Assembly: GCF_030159595.1 (NCBI RefSeq)
Contig: NZ_BSKJ01000004.1
Coordinates: 287,747 to 351,746, forward strand
DNA: 64,000 nucleotides
From: Pseudomonas putida
GTDB taxonomy: Bacteria; Pseudomonadota; Gammaproteobacteria; Pseudomonadales; Pseudomonadaceae
Direction: 5' to 3'
The notes under the pieces were generated by a model, which worked only from the letters and a program-made list of their open reading frames with translations, was not told where the DNA came from and did no database searches. Every line of letters begins with the position of its first letter. Position 1 is the first letter of the stretch. The translations under genes and the position numbers were made by a program. Shown here piece after piece: positions 35,729-44,262 of the stretch.

Positions 35729-37105
35729 ATGCCGGCGATTGATGTGTCAGCCACCGCGAGTCTGCGCAAGCGGGCCCTGAGGGCCGGGTCGTGGAACCTG
35801 GTCTCGCAGGTGGCTTCACAGGTCATGCGCCTGGGCGGCAATCTGATCATGGCCCGCTTGCTGCTGCCGGAAATGTTCGGGGTAATGGTCATTGCCACCA
35901 CCGTTTCCATATTGCTGCATCTGCTTTCCGATGTCGGCCTGCGGCAAAACATCATCCAGAGCCACCGGGGTGACGACCCGGACTTTCTCAATACCGCCTG
36001 GACCGTACAGATCATCCGCGGTTTCGTGCTGTTTGCCCTGACCTTGCTGCTGGCCCTGGGTGCCTGGTTGGCCCAACTGGCCGAACTGTGGCCGGCGGAC
36101 TCCACCTATGCCGCACCTGTGCTGCCCATGGTGCTGGCGGTGACCGGGTTGTCGGCCGCCATCTGGGGTTTCCAGTCCACCAAGATCGATGTGGCTGTAC
36201 GCACGTTCCAACAAAAGCGTGTGGTGCTGGTCGACCTGGCCTCGCAGGTAGCCGGCCTGGTGGTGATGCTGGTGCTGGGCTTGCTGACTCACTCGATCTG
36301 GGCGTTGGTGATTTCTGGCCTTGTTTCGGCGGTAGCCTGGACCGTGTTGGGGCATACCGCCCTCGAGGGGCCAAACAACCACCTGCGCTGGGACCGTACG
36401 GCACTGACCGAGCTGATCGTGTTTGGTCGCTGGATCCTGTTGTCGTCGATGGTGGGCGTGCTGGCCATGTACGGGGACCGCATCTGGTTCGGCGCCAGTA
36501 TGTCGGCAGCGCAGCTGGGGGTCTATTCGATTGCCGTGCTGATCCTTGGCGCGGTGCAGACAGCGTTGATGAAAATTGTCGGGGCAGTGGCGCTGCCCGC
36601 CTTCAGCGAAGCAGCCCGGGCCGACGACAAGGAGCGCCTCAAGGCGCTGTATTTCCGCTTCCGCTTGCTGGTCGACCTGCTGGTGCTGTTCATCTGTGGT
36701 GGCTTCCTGACTGCCAGCCCACTGCTGATTGGCTGGATGTATGACGATCGCTACCGCGAAGCTGGGCCGATGCTGGCAATTCTTTCGCTCTCGTTCATCG
36801 TATTGCGCTATACCTTGGCTCATCAGGTGTGGATTGCCTTGGGGCTGACCAAGTATCAGGCCATGGACAACATCATCCGCCTGGTCTCGCTATGGGGGCT
36901 GCTGCCGTTGTTGCTGGCGATTGGCGGCGTGGAGTGGGCGATCTGGGGCGTCGCCCTGCATGCCGTGCCGACGTTGGTGCTGGTCATTTATGTGAATTGC
37001 AAACTGGATATCTTCAGCCTCAAGCGTGAGCTGCTGGTGTTGCCGATGCTTCTGGTCGGGGCGCTGTGCGGGTCATTGCTGACAAGCTTTTTCAACTGGC
37101 TGTAG
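35729..37105 (+). CDS. Polysaccharide flippase (Wzx/MATE-type lipid-linked oligosaccharide transporter)
   Basis: 458 residues with about 12-14 membrane segments and the N-terminal RAGSWNLVSQVASQVMRLGGNLIMARLL-type start (split: helix 1 with conserved Arg, Gly and the NLIMARLL end) of the RfbX/PST family. It moves the undecaprenyl-pyrophosphate repeat unit across the inner membrane. First gene of the long plus-strand operon that ends at 47782; in P. putida this corresponds to the start of the pea locus as I recall it. Confidence 0.92.
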   Translation: MPAIDVSATASLRKRALRAGSWNLVSQVASQVMRLGGNLIMARLLLPEMFGVMVIATTVSILLHLLSDVGLRQNIIQSHRGDDPDFLNTAWTVQIIRGFVLFALTLLLALGAWLAQLAELWPADSTYAAPVLPMVLAVTGLSAAIWGFQSTKIDVAVRTFQQKRVVLVDLASQVAGLVVMLVLGLLTHSIWALVISGLVSAVAWTVLGHTALEGPNNHLRWDRTALTELIVFGRWILLSSMVGVLAMYGDRIWFGASMSAAQLGVYSIAVLILGAVQTALMKIVGAVALPAFSEAARADDKERLKALYFRFRLLVDLLVLFICGGFLTASPLLIGWMYDDRYREAGPMLAILSLSFIVLRYTLAHQVWIALGLTKYQAMDNIIRLVSLWGLLPLLLAIGGVEWAIWGVALHAVPTLVLVIYVNCKLDIFSLKRELLVLPMLLVGALCGSLLTSFFNWL

Positions 37106-37150
37106 TTCGGCCGGCTGAGTGAAACATTCATGGGGACAGGGCGCGCAATC

Positions 37151-37345
37151 ATGGGGAAGCTCACTTTTTGTTCTGGGCAGTTAGGGCGTAGAGGCTTTCT
37201 CCAGAGTTGTGTCTTGCTGGGCGCAGGCAGCGCGATGTTCGGCGTTTCTGCAGCTGACGCGGGCAAACCTGCCGAAAAAACCGGGTTCGTGGTAATCAAC
37301 GGTTGGGTATTGCCGTCCCGCTACTTTCGGAACGAACACGCATGA
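37151..37345 (+). CDS. Small Tat-signal protein coupled to GMC oxidoreductase
   Basis: 64 residues from ATG 37151 (AGGG 9 bases upstream; another in-frame ATG at 37130 lacks a ribosome site). The N-terminus has the twin-arginine motif LGRRGFLQS followed by a hydrophobic core (CVLLGAGSAMFGVSAADA), a textbook Tat signal. The mature part is only about 29 residues and contains GFVVINGWVLPSRYF. The stop overlaps the start of the GMC oxidoreductase (ATGA). Known membrane GMC dehydrogenases (gluconate, sorbitol, FAD-glucose) use a small Tat-bearing subunit to carry the flavoprotein across the membrane. This may be a very short version, which is inference. Confidence 0.7.
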   Translation: MGKLTFCSGQLGRRGFLQSCVLLGAGSAMFGVSAADAGKPAEKTGFVVINGWVLPSRYFRNEHA

Positions 37346-38808
37346 TCAAGGATTATCAACAGCAGAAGGCGCTGCGTGACCATTACGATTTTTGCATCAT
37401 TGGCGCAGGGCCGGCAGGCATCACCCTTGGCCTTCGCCTGGCCGCAGCAGGCTGGAGCGTGCTGCTCGCCGAAGGCGGAGGGCGTGAGTACTCGCCGCAC
37501 TCGCAAGGCTTGTATGCCTGCGCGTCCACAGGCCTTGAACTGTATGCCGAGGAAACCCGCCTGCGTTACCTGGGCGGCACTTCCAACCACTGGGCAGGGC
37601 GCTGTCGGCCATTCACGCCCTCCGACTTTTCCATCCCTCCGCCAGGCGACCTGCCTGGCTGGCCTATTGCCTATTCGGAGATCGAGGGTTACCTGCCTGC
37701 GGCCATGGATATTGTCGACCTGCAGCCCGGGTCGGATTTTCGCGCAATGAATACCGGCCTCAATGGCGGGGACTTCGAGCCCGATCGCTTTCTGCTTAGC
37801 CCACCCACGCGTTTTGCGCAGAAGTACGCCACGGCCCTCGAACAAACCAAAGGCCTGGACGTGTTCATCAATTGCAACTGCGTGGACCTGGAATTCGACA
37901 AGGCTTCCGGGCACCTGGCCGCCGTGCTCCTGTCCGACTACGAGCACAATCGGCAGCGCCTGGTGGCAAGCAACTTCATTCTGGCCACAGGTGCCATCGA
38001 GAATGCCCGGCAGTTGCTCAACAGTGAGACCTTGGTGGGCGCGGGCGTGGTGAGCAAGGAAGGGCTGGTCGGTGGGTGTTTCATGGAGCACCTGAACATC
38101 GACCTGGGCACCTTCATCCTCAAGTCCGGGCAGGACCCGGAGCCGCGCCAGTACTACACCACCGATGCCTTCGTCGACGAGTACAAGGCCGGCAAGGGCA
38201 ATGTCACGGCGGCCTTGCTGGCCGACGTGCAAACCTATGGTCGTACCGCCGAGGTCAAACATTTTCTCGAAAACCTGGCCTGTGACTGGGGCGTTGCCAG
38301 CAAGGTAGCGTTCGTGGCCAAGTTCAGCTGCCCCGGTGACGGCGTGATCAGCACGATGATCGAGCAGTTCCCCAACCTGCACAGCCGCATTTCGCTGCTG
38401 GACGAGAAGGACGCCCTGGGCGTGGCCAAGGTCAATGTCAACTGGGCGCTGAACGCCGATGACCGGCACACCATCAAGTGCATTGGCAGCGAGCTGGCCA
38501 AGCAGTTCGCCGAGATGGACCTGGGTTTCGTCAAGCTCAACGACTTTGTCTACGACACGTCGATACCGCTGAAGATGGCACCGCATGCCCATCATATGGG
38601 CACCACGCGCATGGCCGCCTCGCCGCAGTACGGTGTGGTCGATCCCAACTGCAAGGTGTTTGGTACAGAAAACCTCTACGTCGCCGGCAGCAGTATTTTC
38701 GCCAAGGGCGGCGCCTCCAACCCGACCATGCCGCTGCTGCAGTTTGCCGTGCGGTTGGCCGACCACCTCAATGCCAAGATGACGGCGGCCCGAGGCGCCG
38801 TGGCATGA
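37342..38808 (+). CDS. GMC-family flavin oxidoreductase of the exopolysaccharide operon
   Basis: 488 residues from ATG 37342. N-terminal FAD motif CIIGAGPAGITLGLRL, then GGTSNHWAGRC near residue 80. The C-terminal domain has the active-site His in APHAHHMGTTRM and the second FAD stretch NLYVAGSSIFAKGGASNPT. It has no signal peptide of its own but is coupled to a small Tat-signal protein. It might oxidise a sugar hydroxyl of the repeat unit (to an aldehyde or keto-sugar), either on the cytoplasmic carrier lipid or after co-export. The substrate is unknown. Confidence 0.9.
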   Translation: MIKDYQQQKALRDHYDFCIIGAGPAGITLGLRLAAAGWSVLLAEGGGREYSPHSQGLYACASTGLELYAEETRLRYLGGTSNHWAGRCRPFTPSDFSIPPPGDLPGWPIAYSEIEGYLPAAMDIVDLQPGSDFRAMNTGLNGGDFEPDRFLLSPPTRFAQKYATALEQTKGLDVFINCNCVDLEFDKASGHLAAVLLSDYEHNRQRLVASNFILATGAIENARQLLNSETLVGAGVVSKEGLVGGCFMEHLNIDLGTFILKSGQDPEPRQYYTTDAFVDEYKAGKGNVTAALLADVQTYGRTAEVKHFLENLACDWGVASKVAFVAKFSCPGDGVISTMIEQFPNLHSRISLLDEKDALGVAKVNVNWALNADDRHTIKCIGSELAKQFAEMDLGFVKLNDFVYDTSIPLKMAPHAHHMGTTRMAASPQYGVVDPNCKVFGTENLYVAGSSIFAKGGASNPTMPLLQFAVRLADHLNAKMTAARGAVA

Positions 38809-38913
38809 AGCATGTTGTACATGGGTTGAGTGCGCTGCGGTCAGCACCCAGAAGAACGAGACCGGAACGCCTCAGGGATACTCCAGATGGTTTTGATCGC
38901 GAGGCCAAGCAGT

Positions 38914-39531
38914 ATGAAGGGATGGATACGCAAGGCAGTGGCGCATTATGCGCATGCAACCGGTCGGGGAGGCACGTTCTACAGGCGCTTCTGCAGGCCA
39001 TCAGGGCTTGAATGGGGCGCCTACCTCACCCGCTGGGGCAACTTTCACTCGGTCGGCACCAACTTCTTCGTCAACACAGGCTGCAAGTTCCTCGACCCGT
39101 CGCTGGTGCGCATCGGCAACAGCGTGGGCCTGTCCGACTGCACGTTGATCGGTCATGACGGGGTGGTATTGCTGATCGAGCATCGCTTCGGCAAGCACCT
39201 GGATTCGGTCGGGTTTATCGATATCAAGGACAACTGCTTCATCGGCCACGGCGCCATCATCATGCCCCGTGTGACCATCGGGCCGGAGTCGATCGTGGCG
39301 GCAGGCGCGGTAGTGACCAAGGATGTACCGCCAGGCACCGTCTACGGTGGCAACCCGGCTGAATTCATTTGTACCACCGAACAATTGATCAAACGGGTCG
39401 AGGCGCGTTGCGAAGCGTACCCGTGGATTGATCTGGTCAAGCAGCGTAATGGCGCCTACGACCCGGAAGTGGAGCCGCTGCTGATGGCGCAAAGGCGCCA
39501 GTATTTCTTCGGGGACAGCAAACATGGCTAG
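38914..39531 (+). CDS. Left-handed beta-helix acyltransferase (WcaF/maltose O-acetyltransferase type)
   Basis: 205 residues from ATG 38914, with GAGG 9 bases upstream. Hexapeptide repeats run from about residue 60 (VRIGNSVGLSDCTLIG) to 140, ending GAVVTKDVPPGTVYGGNPA, the common C-terminus of sugar O-acetyltransferases. It would add an acetyl group to a sugar of the repeat unit. It overlaps the next gene by 8 bp. Confidence 0.88.
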   Translation: MKGWIRKAVAHYAHATGRGGTFYRRFCRPSGLEWGAYLTRWGNFHSVGTNFFVNTGCKFLDPSLVRIGNSVGLSDCTLIGHDGVVLLIEHRFGKHLDSVGFIDIKDNCFIGHGAIIMPRVTIGPESIVAAGAVVTKDVPPGTVYGGNPAEFICTTEQLIKRVEARCEAYPWIDLVKQRNGAYDPEVEPLLMAQRRQYFFGDSKHG

Positions 39532-40480
39532 CAAACCTGTGGATGTCATGGTGGTCAACTTCAATACCGCCGGGCTGCTGCAGCCGATGTTCGATGCGCT
39601 GCGCCGGGCCGACAGCGAGCGGCTGGCCAGCTACCTGGTGGTGGACAATGCCTCGCGTGATGACTCGGTGCAGCGCATGGCCCAGGTGTGCCCCGAAGCA
39701 CTGCTGCTGAGCAACCAGCAGAACGTGGGTTTCGGCCGGGCCAACAACCAGTTGCTGGCGCACCTGAAGGGCAAGTATGCCTTGCTGCTCAATACCGATG
39801 CCTTCGTTGCCACCGACTCCCTGCAGAAAACCCTCGATTACATGGATGCCCACCCGGAGTGCGGCGTGCTGGGCGTGCGTCTGGAGGGGCGCGATGGCGA
39901 CCTGCAGCCGAGTTGCCGCTACTTTCCCACCCCGCTCAACGTGTTTGTCGGGCGTACTGGGCTGGGGCGGTTCTTCCCAGGGTTGAAGATGGTCGACGAA
40001 ATGAATTGGGACCACGCATCAGTGCGCGAGTGTGACTGGTTGCCCGGCTGCTTCTACCTGGTACGCCGCGAAGTGCTCGACAAGGTAGGCCTGTTCGACC
40101 CGCGCTACTTCCTTTATTACGAGGAGGTGGACCACTGCAAGCGGGTGAAGGAGGCAGGCTGGAAAGTGGTGTTCTACCCGCATACCACGGTGGTGCACAT
40201 CGGAGGCGAAAGCTCCAAGTCGGTAGCGGAGCTGGAGGCGGCCAGCCGGCAGATTTCGTCCTACCAGATCGAAAGCGAGTTGCTGTACTTCCGCAAGCAT
40301 CACGGGGTGTCGGGGCTAGCCCTGCACATGCTGCTGGTCACCCTTGGCGACCTGGTGCTGGCACTCAAAGCGCTGTTGAGGCGACGCGGCTGGGGCGCGA
40401 TTCAGGCCTGCTGGCGTCATTGCCGGGCGACCTGGTCATTGTTGTTCAAGACCCGGTACGCCAGCCAACCGACAAGGTAG
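39524..40480 (+). CDS. Glycosyltransferase family 2 (rhamnosyltransferase-like)
   Basis: 318 residues. GT-A fold with VMVVNFNTAGLL at the start, the metal-binding D-x-D equivalent in LLLNTDAF and the catalytic region FYLVRREVLDKVGLFDPRYF, followed by YYEEVDHCKRVKEAGWKV. This layout matches GT2 enzymes close to rhamnosyltransferases such as WbbL. A C-terminal amphipathic/hydrophobic stretch may attach it to the inner membrane. It adds one sugar to the lipid-linked unit. Confidence 0.92.
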   Translation: MASKPVDVMVVNFNTAGLLQPMFDALRRADSERLASYLVVDNASRDDSVQRMAQVCPEALLLSNQQNVGFGRANNQLLAHLKGKYALLLNTDAFVATDSLQKTLDYMDAHPECGVLGVRLEGRDGDLQPSCRYFPTPLNVFVGRTGLGRFFPGLKMVDEMNWDHASVRECDWLPGCFYLVRREVLDKVGLFDPRYFLYYEEVDHCKRVKEAGWKVVFYPHTTVVHIGGESSKSVAELEAASRQISSYQIESELLYFRKHHGVSGLALHMLLVTLGDLVLALKALLRRRGWGAIQACWRHCRATWSLLFKTRYASQPTR

Positions 40481-40488
40481 GTGGAGCC

Positions 40489-41013
40489 ATGTTCGAGAAT
40501 ATTCGTGCCGACCTTCGGGCCCATGGCGGCGACTGGGGCGCCCAGGGCTTCTGGGTGCTGCTGGTGTACCGTTTCGGCCGCTGGCGTTACAGCGTGCGCC
40601 CGGCCTTGCTGCGCAAGCTGTGCTCGCTGATCTACAAGGTGTTGTTCAAGTTCGTGCAAATCATTACCGGTATCGAGCTCCCATGCGAGGCGGTGATCGG
40701 TCGTAACTTCGTCATCGACCATTTTGGCGGCATCGTTGTCAGCGGCTATGCCCGTTTTGGCGACGACTGCCGCATCCGCAACGGCGTGGTGGTGGGCTTG
40801 AAGAATGTCGATGAGCCGATTGCCCCAGTGTTCGGCAACAACGTCGATATCGGCACCGGGGCCAAGATCCTGGGCAGTATTCGCATTGGCAACAACGTGA
40901 TCATCGGTGCCAATGCCGTGGTGCTGGTGGATGTGCCGGACAACTCACTGGCAGTGGGTGTGCCCGCGATCATCAAGGCCCGGCAACCGGCCGCGATGGC
41001 GCCTGTCGAGTGA
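40489..41013 (+). CDS. Serine acetyltransferase-like hexapeptide acyltransferase
   Basis: 174 residues from ATG 40489, with TGGAG upstream. A helical N-terminal part (RADLRAHGGDWGAQGFWVLLVYRFGRW) precedes a left-handed beta helix with VIGRNFVIDHFGG, CRIRNGVVVG and IGNNVIIGANAVVLVDVPDN, as in CysE. The CysE-like family in polysaccharide loci acetylates sugars rather than serine. It is one of two acyltransferases in this operon, so the polymer is probably acetylated at two sites. Confidence 0.87.
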   Translation: MFENIRADLRAHGGDWGAQGFWVLLVYRFGRWRYSVRPALLRKLCSLIYKVLFKFVQIITGIELPCEAVIGRNFVIDHFGGIVVSGYARFGDDCRIRNGVVVGLKNVDEPIAPVFGNNVDIGTGAKILGSIRIGNNVIIGANAVVLVDVPDNSLAVGVPAIIKARQPAAMAPVE

Positions 41014-41018
41014 GGCCT

Positions 41019-41996
41019 ATGGCAACGGTAATCGGCGTGGTGGTGATCGGCCGCAATGAAGGCCAGCGCCTGGAGCGCTGCCTGCGTTCGCTGGCGCAGG
41101 GTGCGGACAAGGTCATGTATGTCGACTCGGGCTCCACCGACGGTTCGCTGCAGCTAGCCAGCAGCCTGGGGGTGGCCGTGCTGGCACTGGACATGACGAT
41201 TCCGTTCACCGCTGCACGTGCCCGCAACGAAGGCTTTACCGCCTTGCAGCAGCTTTTGCCAGCGATGCAGCGGGTGCAGTTCGTCGATGGCGACTGCGAG
41301 GTGGATGCCCGCTGGCTGGCCACGGCGCAGGCGTTTCTTGACGACCACCCGGGTGTGGCGGTGGTGTGTGGGCGCCGGCGGGAGCGCTTCCCTCAGCGCT
41401 CGGTGTACAACTTGCTGTGCGACCTGGAATGGGACACCCCCATCGGTGAGGCCAAGGCCTGTGGCGGCGATGCGCTGATGCGCGCAGACGCTTTTGCCGC
41501 AGTTGGCGGCTTCCGCCCCGACCTGATTGCAGGAGAAGAGCCTGAACTGTGCGTGCGCTTGCGCGCCAACGGTTGGAAAGTCTGGCGCCTGGCCGCCGAA
41601 ATGACCCTGCACGACGCCGGCATGACCCGTTTCAGTCAGTGGTGGCGGCGGAGCCTGCGTGCCGGGCACGCCTATGCCGAGGGCGCCTACCTGCATGGCA
41701 AGCCACCCGAGCGGCACTGGCTGCGTGAGTCGCGTCGGGCCTGGTTGTGGGGGTTGGGCATCCCTGTGGTGATCGTGCTGGCCTGCCTGCTGTTGGGTGG
41801 TTGGGGCCTGCTGATGCTGTTGATCTACCCGCTGCAGGCCGTGCGTCTGGCGCGCCGTGGCGGCAAGTCGGCGCGCGAGAACTGGCTGCAGGCAGTGTTC
41901 CTGGTGTTGGGCAAGTTCCCCGAAATGCTCGGCCAGCTCAAGTTCCTGCGCCACCGCCTGGCAGCCGGAAAATCGGCTTTGATCGAGTACAAGTGA
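41019..41996 (+). CDS. Glycosyltransferase family 2, membrane-attached
   Basis: 325 residues from ATG 41019 (the GTG at 41010 is closer to the ribosome site GAGG and is not preferred). The GT-A signature is VVVIGRNEGQRLERCLRSL, with YVDSGSTDGS and the D-x-D in FVDGDCEVDARWL. Near the C-terminus a pair of hydrophobic segments (GLGIPVVIVLACLLLGGWGL) anchors it in the membrane. It follows the acetyltransferase by 5 bp. Confidence 0.9.
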   Translation: MATVIGVVVIGRNEGQRLERCLRSLAQGADKVMYVDSGSTDGSLQLASSLGVAVLALDMTIPFTAARARNEGFTALQQLLPAMQRVQFVDGDCEVDARWLATAQAFLDDHPGVAVVCGRRRERFPQRSVYNLLCDLEWDTPIGEAKACGGDALMRADAFAAVGGFRPDLIAGEEPELCVRLRANGWKVWRLAAEMTLHDAGMTRFSQWWRRSLRAGHAYAEGAYLHGKPPERHWLRESRRAWLWGLGIPVVIVLACLLLGGWGLLMLLIYPLQAVRLARRGGKSARENWLQAVFLVLGKFPEMLGQLKFLRHRLAAGKSALIEYK

Positions 41997-42005
41997 GAGA
42001 GACCC

Positions 42006-43010
42006 ATGATGCTCGGCACCCTCGTGAGAAGCGTGTTTACCCTGCAACCGGGCTATTCGTTGCGGGCGTTGAACAACAAGTACAAGTTGGCCCGGCAGAT
42101 TGCCAGGCAGTGGCCTGCGTTGAACGCCTTCATGCAGCGCATGACAGCCGCGTTGGGCCAGCAAGAGTTGCAGCGGCTGGGCGTCGATTGCATTGGCGTC
42201 GTGCAATGGCCCTACATCAGCCAATGCTGGGAAGCCCCACAGCGTCTGGATGTGGTGGCGTCGCACTTTGAGTTGGTGGCCGGGCAGTTCCCGGCGCTGT
42301 TGCTGCTGGGGCGCGACGAAAGCCTGAAACTCTGCGACCTGGCCAGCCATTCGCCGGGTTGTAGCCTGGTGCTGGACCGGCCGATCTGGTTCAAACGTGA
42401 AGGTGAACTGGTGTTGAACCTGTTCCAGGGTGACCTTCGCGTGGCATCGCTGGCATTTACCCTGAGCCGCAGCCAGGGGCAGCTGCAACTGTTTGTGGGG
42501 GCTGTGCAAGGCATTCACAAAGGTATCGACAGTGAAACCTCACTGGCCATCTACCGCGACCTGACCAAGGACTTCGAGGGCCTGCGACCGCGTAGCCTGC
42601 TGCTTGAAGCGCTGAAGTACCTGGCCAGGGCGTTGGGTGTGACGCAGCTGTATGCCGTGAGTGATGCCTGCCGGCACCATCGCCACCCTTATTTTGGCCG
42701 CGACAAGGGCCAGGACTTGGCGGCCAATTACGACGTGATCTGGCAGGAGCACGGCGCCACGGTGTCTGACCGTAAGGATTTCTTCACCTTGCCGCTGGCC
42801 CCGGCGCAACGGGCGGAAGCCGACATCCCGGCGAAGAAGCGGGCAATGTACCGCCGCCGCCAGGCGATGCTCGATGATGTTTTTGCACGCTTGCAGGCAG
42901 CATTGCCGGGCAGTGGTCACAACCTTGGACTACAAGGAAAACAGGGGGATGCATTTGCTGTGAGTGCATCGGCAGTAGACAGACCATCCATAGTCGACAG
43001 CCTGAAGTGA
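42006..43010 (+). CDS. VirK/YbjX (DUF535) family protein
   Basis: 334 residues. The DUF535 core has RGLRALNN-type N-terminus here as YSLRALNNKYKL, then FTLSRSQGQLQLFVGAVQG and KYLARALGVTQLYAVSDA with H-R-H-P-Y near residue 225. The family includes VirK and YbjX of enterobacteria, linked to outer-membrane or antimicrobial-peptide resistance, with no known enzyme activity; GNAT-like folds have been suggested. Its place inside a glycosyltransferase operon is unusual and suggests that it modifies the polymer or its carrier. Confidence 0.85.
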   Translation: MMLGTLVRSVFTLQPGYSLRALNNKYKLARQIARQWPALNAFMQRMTAALGQQELQRLGVDCIGVVQWPYISQCWEAPQRLDVVASHFELVAGQFPALLLLGRDESLKLCDLASHSPGCSLVLDRPIWFKREGELVLNLFQGDLRVASLAFTLSRSQGQLQLFVGAVQGIHKGIDSETSLAIYRDLTKDFEGLRPRSLLLEALKYLARALGVTQLYAVSDACRHHRHPYFGRDKGQDLAANYDVIWQEHGATVSDRKDFFTLPLAPAQRAEADIPAKKRAMYRRRQAMLDDVFARLQAALPGSGHNLGLQGKQGDAFAVSASAVDRPSIVDSLK

Positions 43011-43059
43011 AGGCTGCCAGGGACGGTAGGTCATCAAGCGGGTTTGGATCTGGATTCAT

Positions 43060-44262
43060 ATGCGCATTGCTTACTTCATCAATCAGTACCCGAAGGTCAG
43101 CCACAGTTTCATCCGTCGCGAAATCCTGGCGCTGGAGCGCCAGGGTGTGACGGTACAACGCATTGCTCTACGCGGATGGGACGCCGAGTTGCAGGATGCC
43201 GAGGACGCGACTGAACGGGACAAGACCCGTTATGTGTTGCAAGGCGGCGTCAAGGGGTTGCTGTCGCCTACGTTGCAGGTGCTGCGTGCGCAGCCGGGGC
43301 GCTTCTTCCAGGCCTTGTGGCTGGCGATGCGCCTTGGTCTGCGTGCCGACCGTGCGTGGCCCTACCATCTGGTCTATCTGGCCGAGGCTTGCCAGGTGCT
43401 GCAGTGGTTGCAAGCAGGGGAGGCCGAGCATGTGCATGCACACTTCGGCACCAACTCCACCGAGGTCGTGATGCTTGCCAACCTGCTGGGCGGGCCAGCC
43501 TACAGCTTTACCGTGCACGGGCCGGAAGAGTTCGACAAACCGCAATTTTTGCACATGGGCGAGAAGGTGCGGCGTGCCGCCTTTGTTGCGGCAGTGAGCT
43601 CGTACGGGCGCAGCCAGCTGTTTCGCTGGGTGGAGCACGAACATTGGGCCAAGGTGAAGGTGGTGCATTGCGGCCTGGAGCGTGGCTTCCATGATGTGGC
43701 GGCGGTGGCTGTACCTGCTGCTCCGCGCCTGGTGTGCGTTGGCCGTTTGTGCGAACAGAAGGGCCAGTTGCTGCTGCTTGAGGCTGCGCGCAGGCTCGCC
43801 GCCCAGTCGATCCGTTTCGAGCTGGTGTTGGCAGGTGACGGCGAAATGCGCGGGCAGATCGAGAAGCTGATTGCCCGGCACGGTTTGCAGCAGCACATAC
43901 GCATTACTGGCTGGATCAGCAGTACTCAGGTGCGCGAAGAAATACTTGCCGCCCGGGCACTGGTGTTGCCTAGCTTTGCCGAGGGCCTGCCGGTGGTGAT
44001 CATGGAAGCCATGGCCTTGCGCCGGCCAGTGCTGACCACCTATGTGGCGGGTATCCCCGAGCTGGTGCGCCCAGGCGAAAACGGCTGGCTTTTCCCTGCT
44101 GGCGCTGTCGAAGAGTTGGCTGACGCCATGGCCGAGTGCCTGTCCCAACCGACCGAGGTGCTGCAGCGCATGGGCGAGGCAGCCTACCAACGTGTGCTGC
44201 AGCGGCATGATATCGACACCGAAGCGGCCAGGCTGGCCGGTTACTTCAAGGCATCCGCATGA
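43060..44262 (+). CDS. Glycosyltransferase family 4
   Basis: 400 residues. GT-B fold. The N-terminal domain begins MRIAYFINQYPKVSHSFI; the acceptor side has HVHAHFGTNSTEVV. The C-terminal donor-binding domain has LVCVGRLCEQKG, LAGDGEMRGQ and the E-x7-E motif in PSFAEGLPVVIMEAMA. A retaining enzyme that adds a hexose or similar sugar to the repeat unit. It overlaps the next glycosyltransferase by 4 bp (ATGA). Confidence 0.93.
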   Translation: MRIAYFINQYPKVSHSFIRREILALERQGVTVQRIALRGWDAELQDAEDATERDKTRYVLQGGVKGLLSPTLQVLRAQPGRFFQALWLAMRLGLRADRAWPYHLVYLAEACQVLQWLQAGEAEHVHAHFGTNSTEVVMLANLLGGPAYSFTVHGPEEFDKPQFLHMGEKVRRAAFVAAVSSYGRSQLFRWVEHEHWAKVKVVHCGLERGFHDVAAVAVPAAPRLVCVGRLCEQKGQLLLLEAARRLAAQSIRFELVLAGDGEMRGQIEKLIARHGLQQHIRITGWISSTQVREEILAARALVLPSFAEGLPVVIMEAMALRRPVLTTYVAGIPELVRPGENGWLFPAGAVEELADAMAECLSQPTEVLQRMGEAAYQRVLQRHDIDTEAARLAGYFKASA

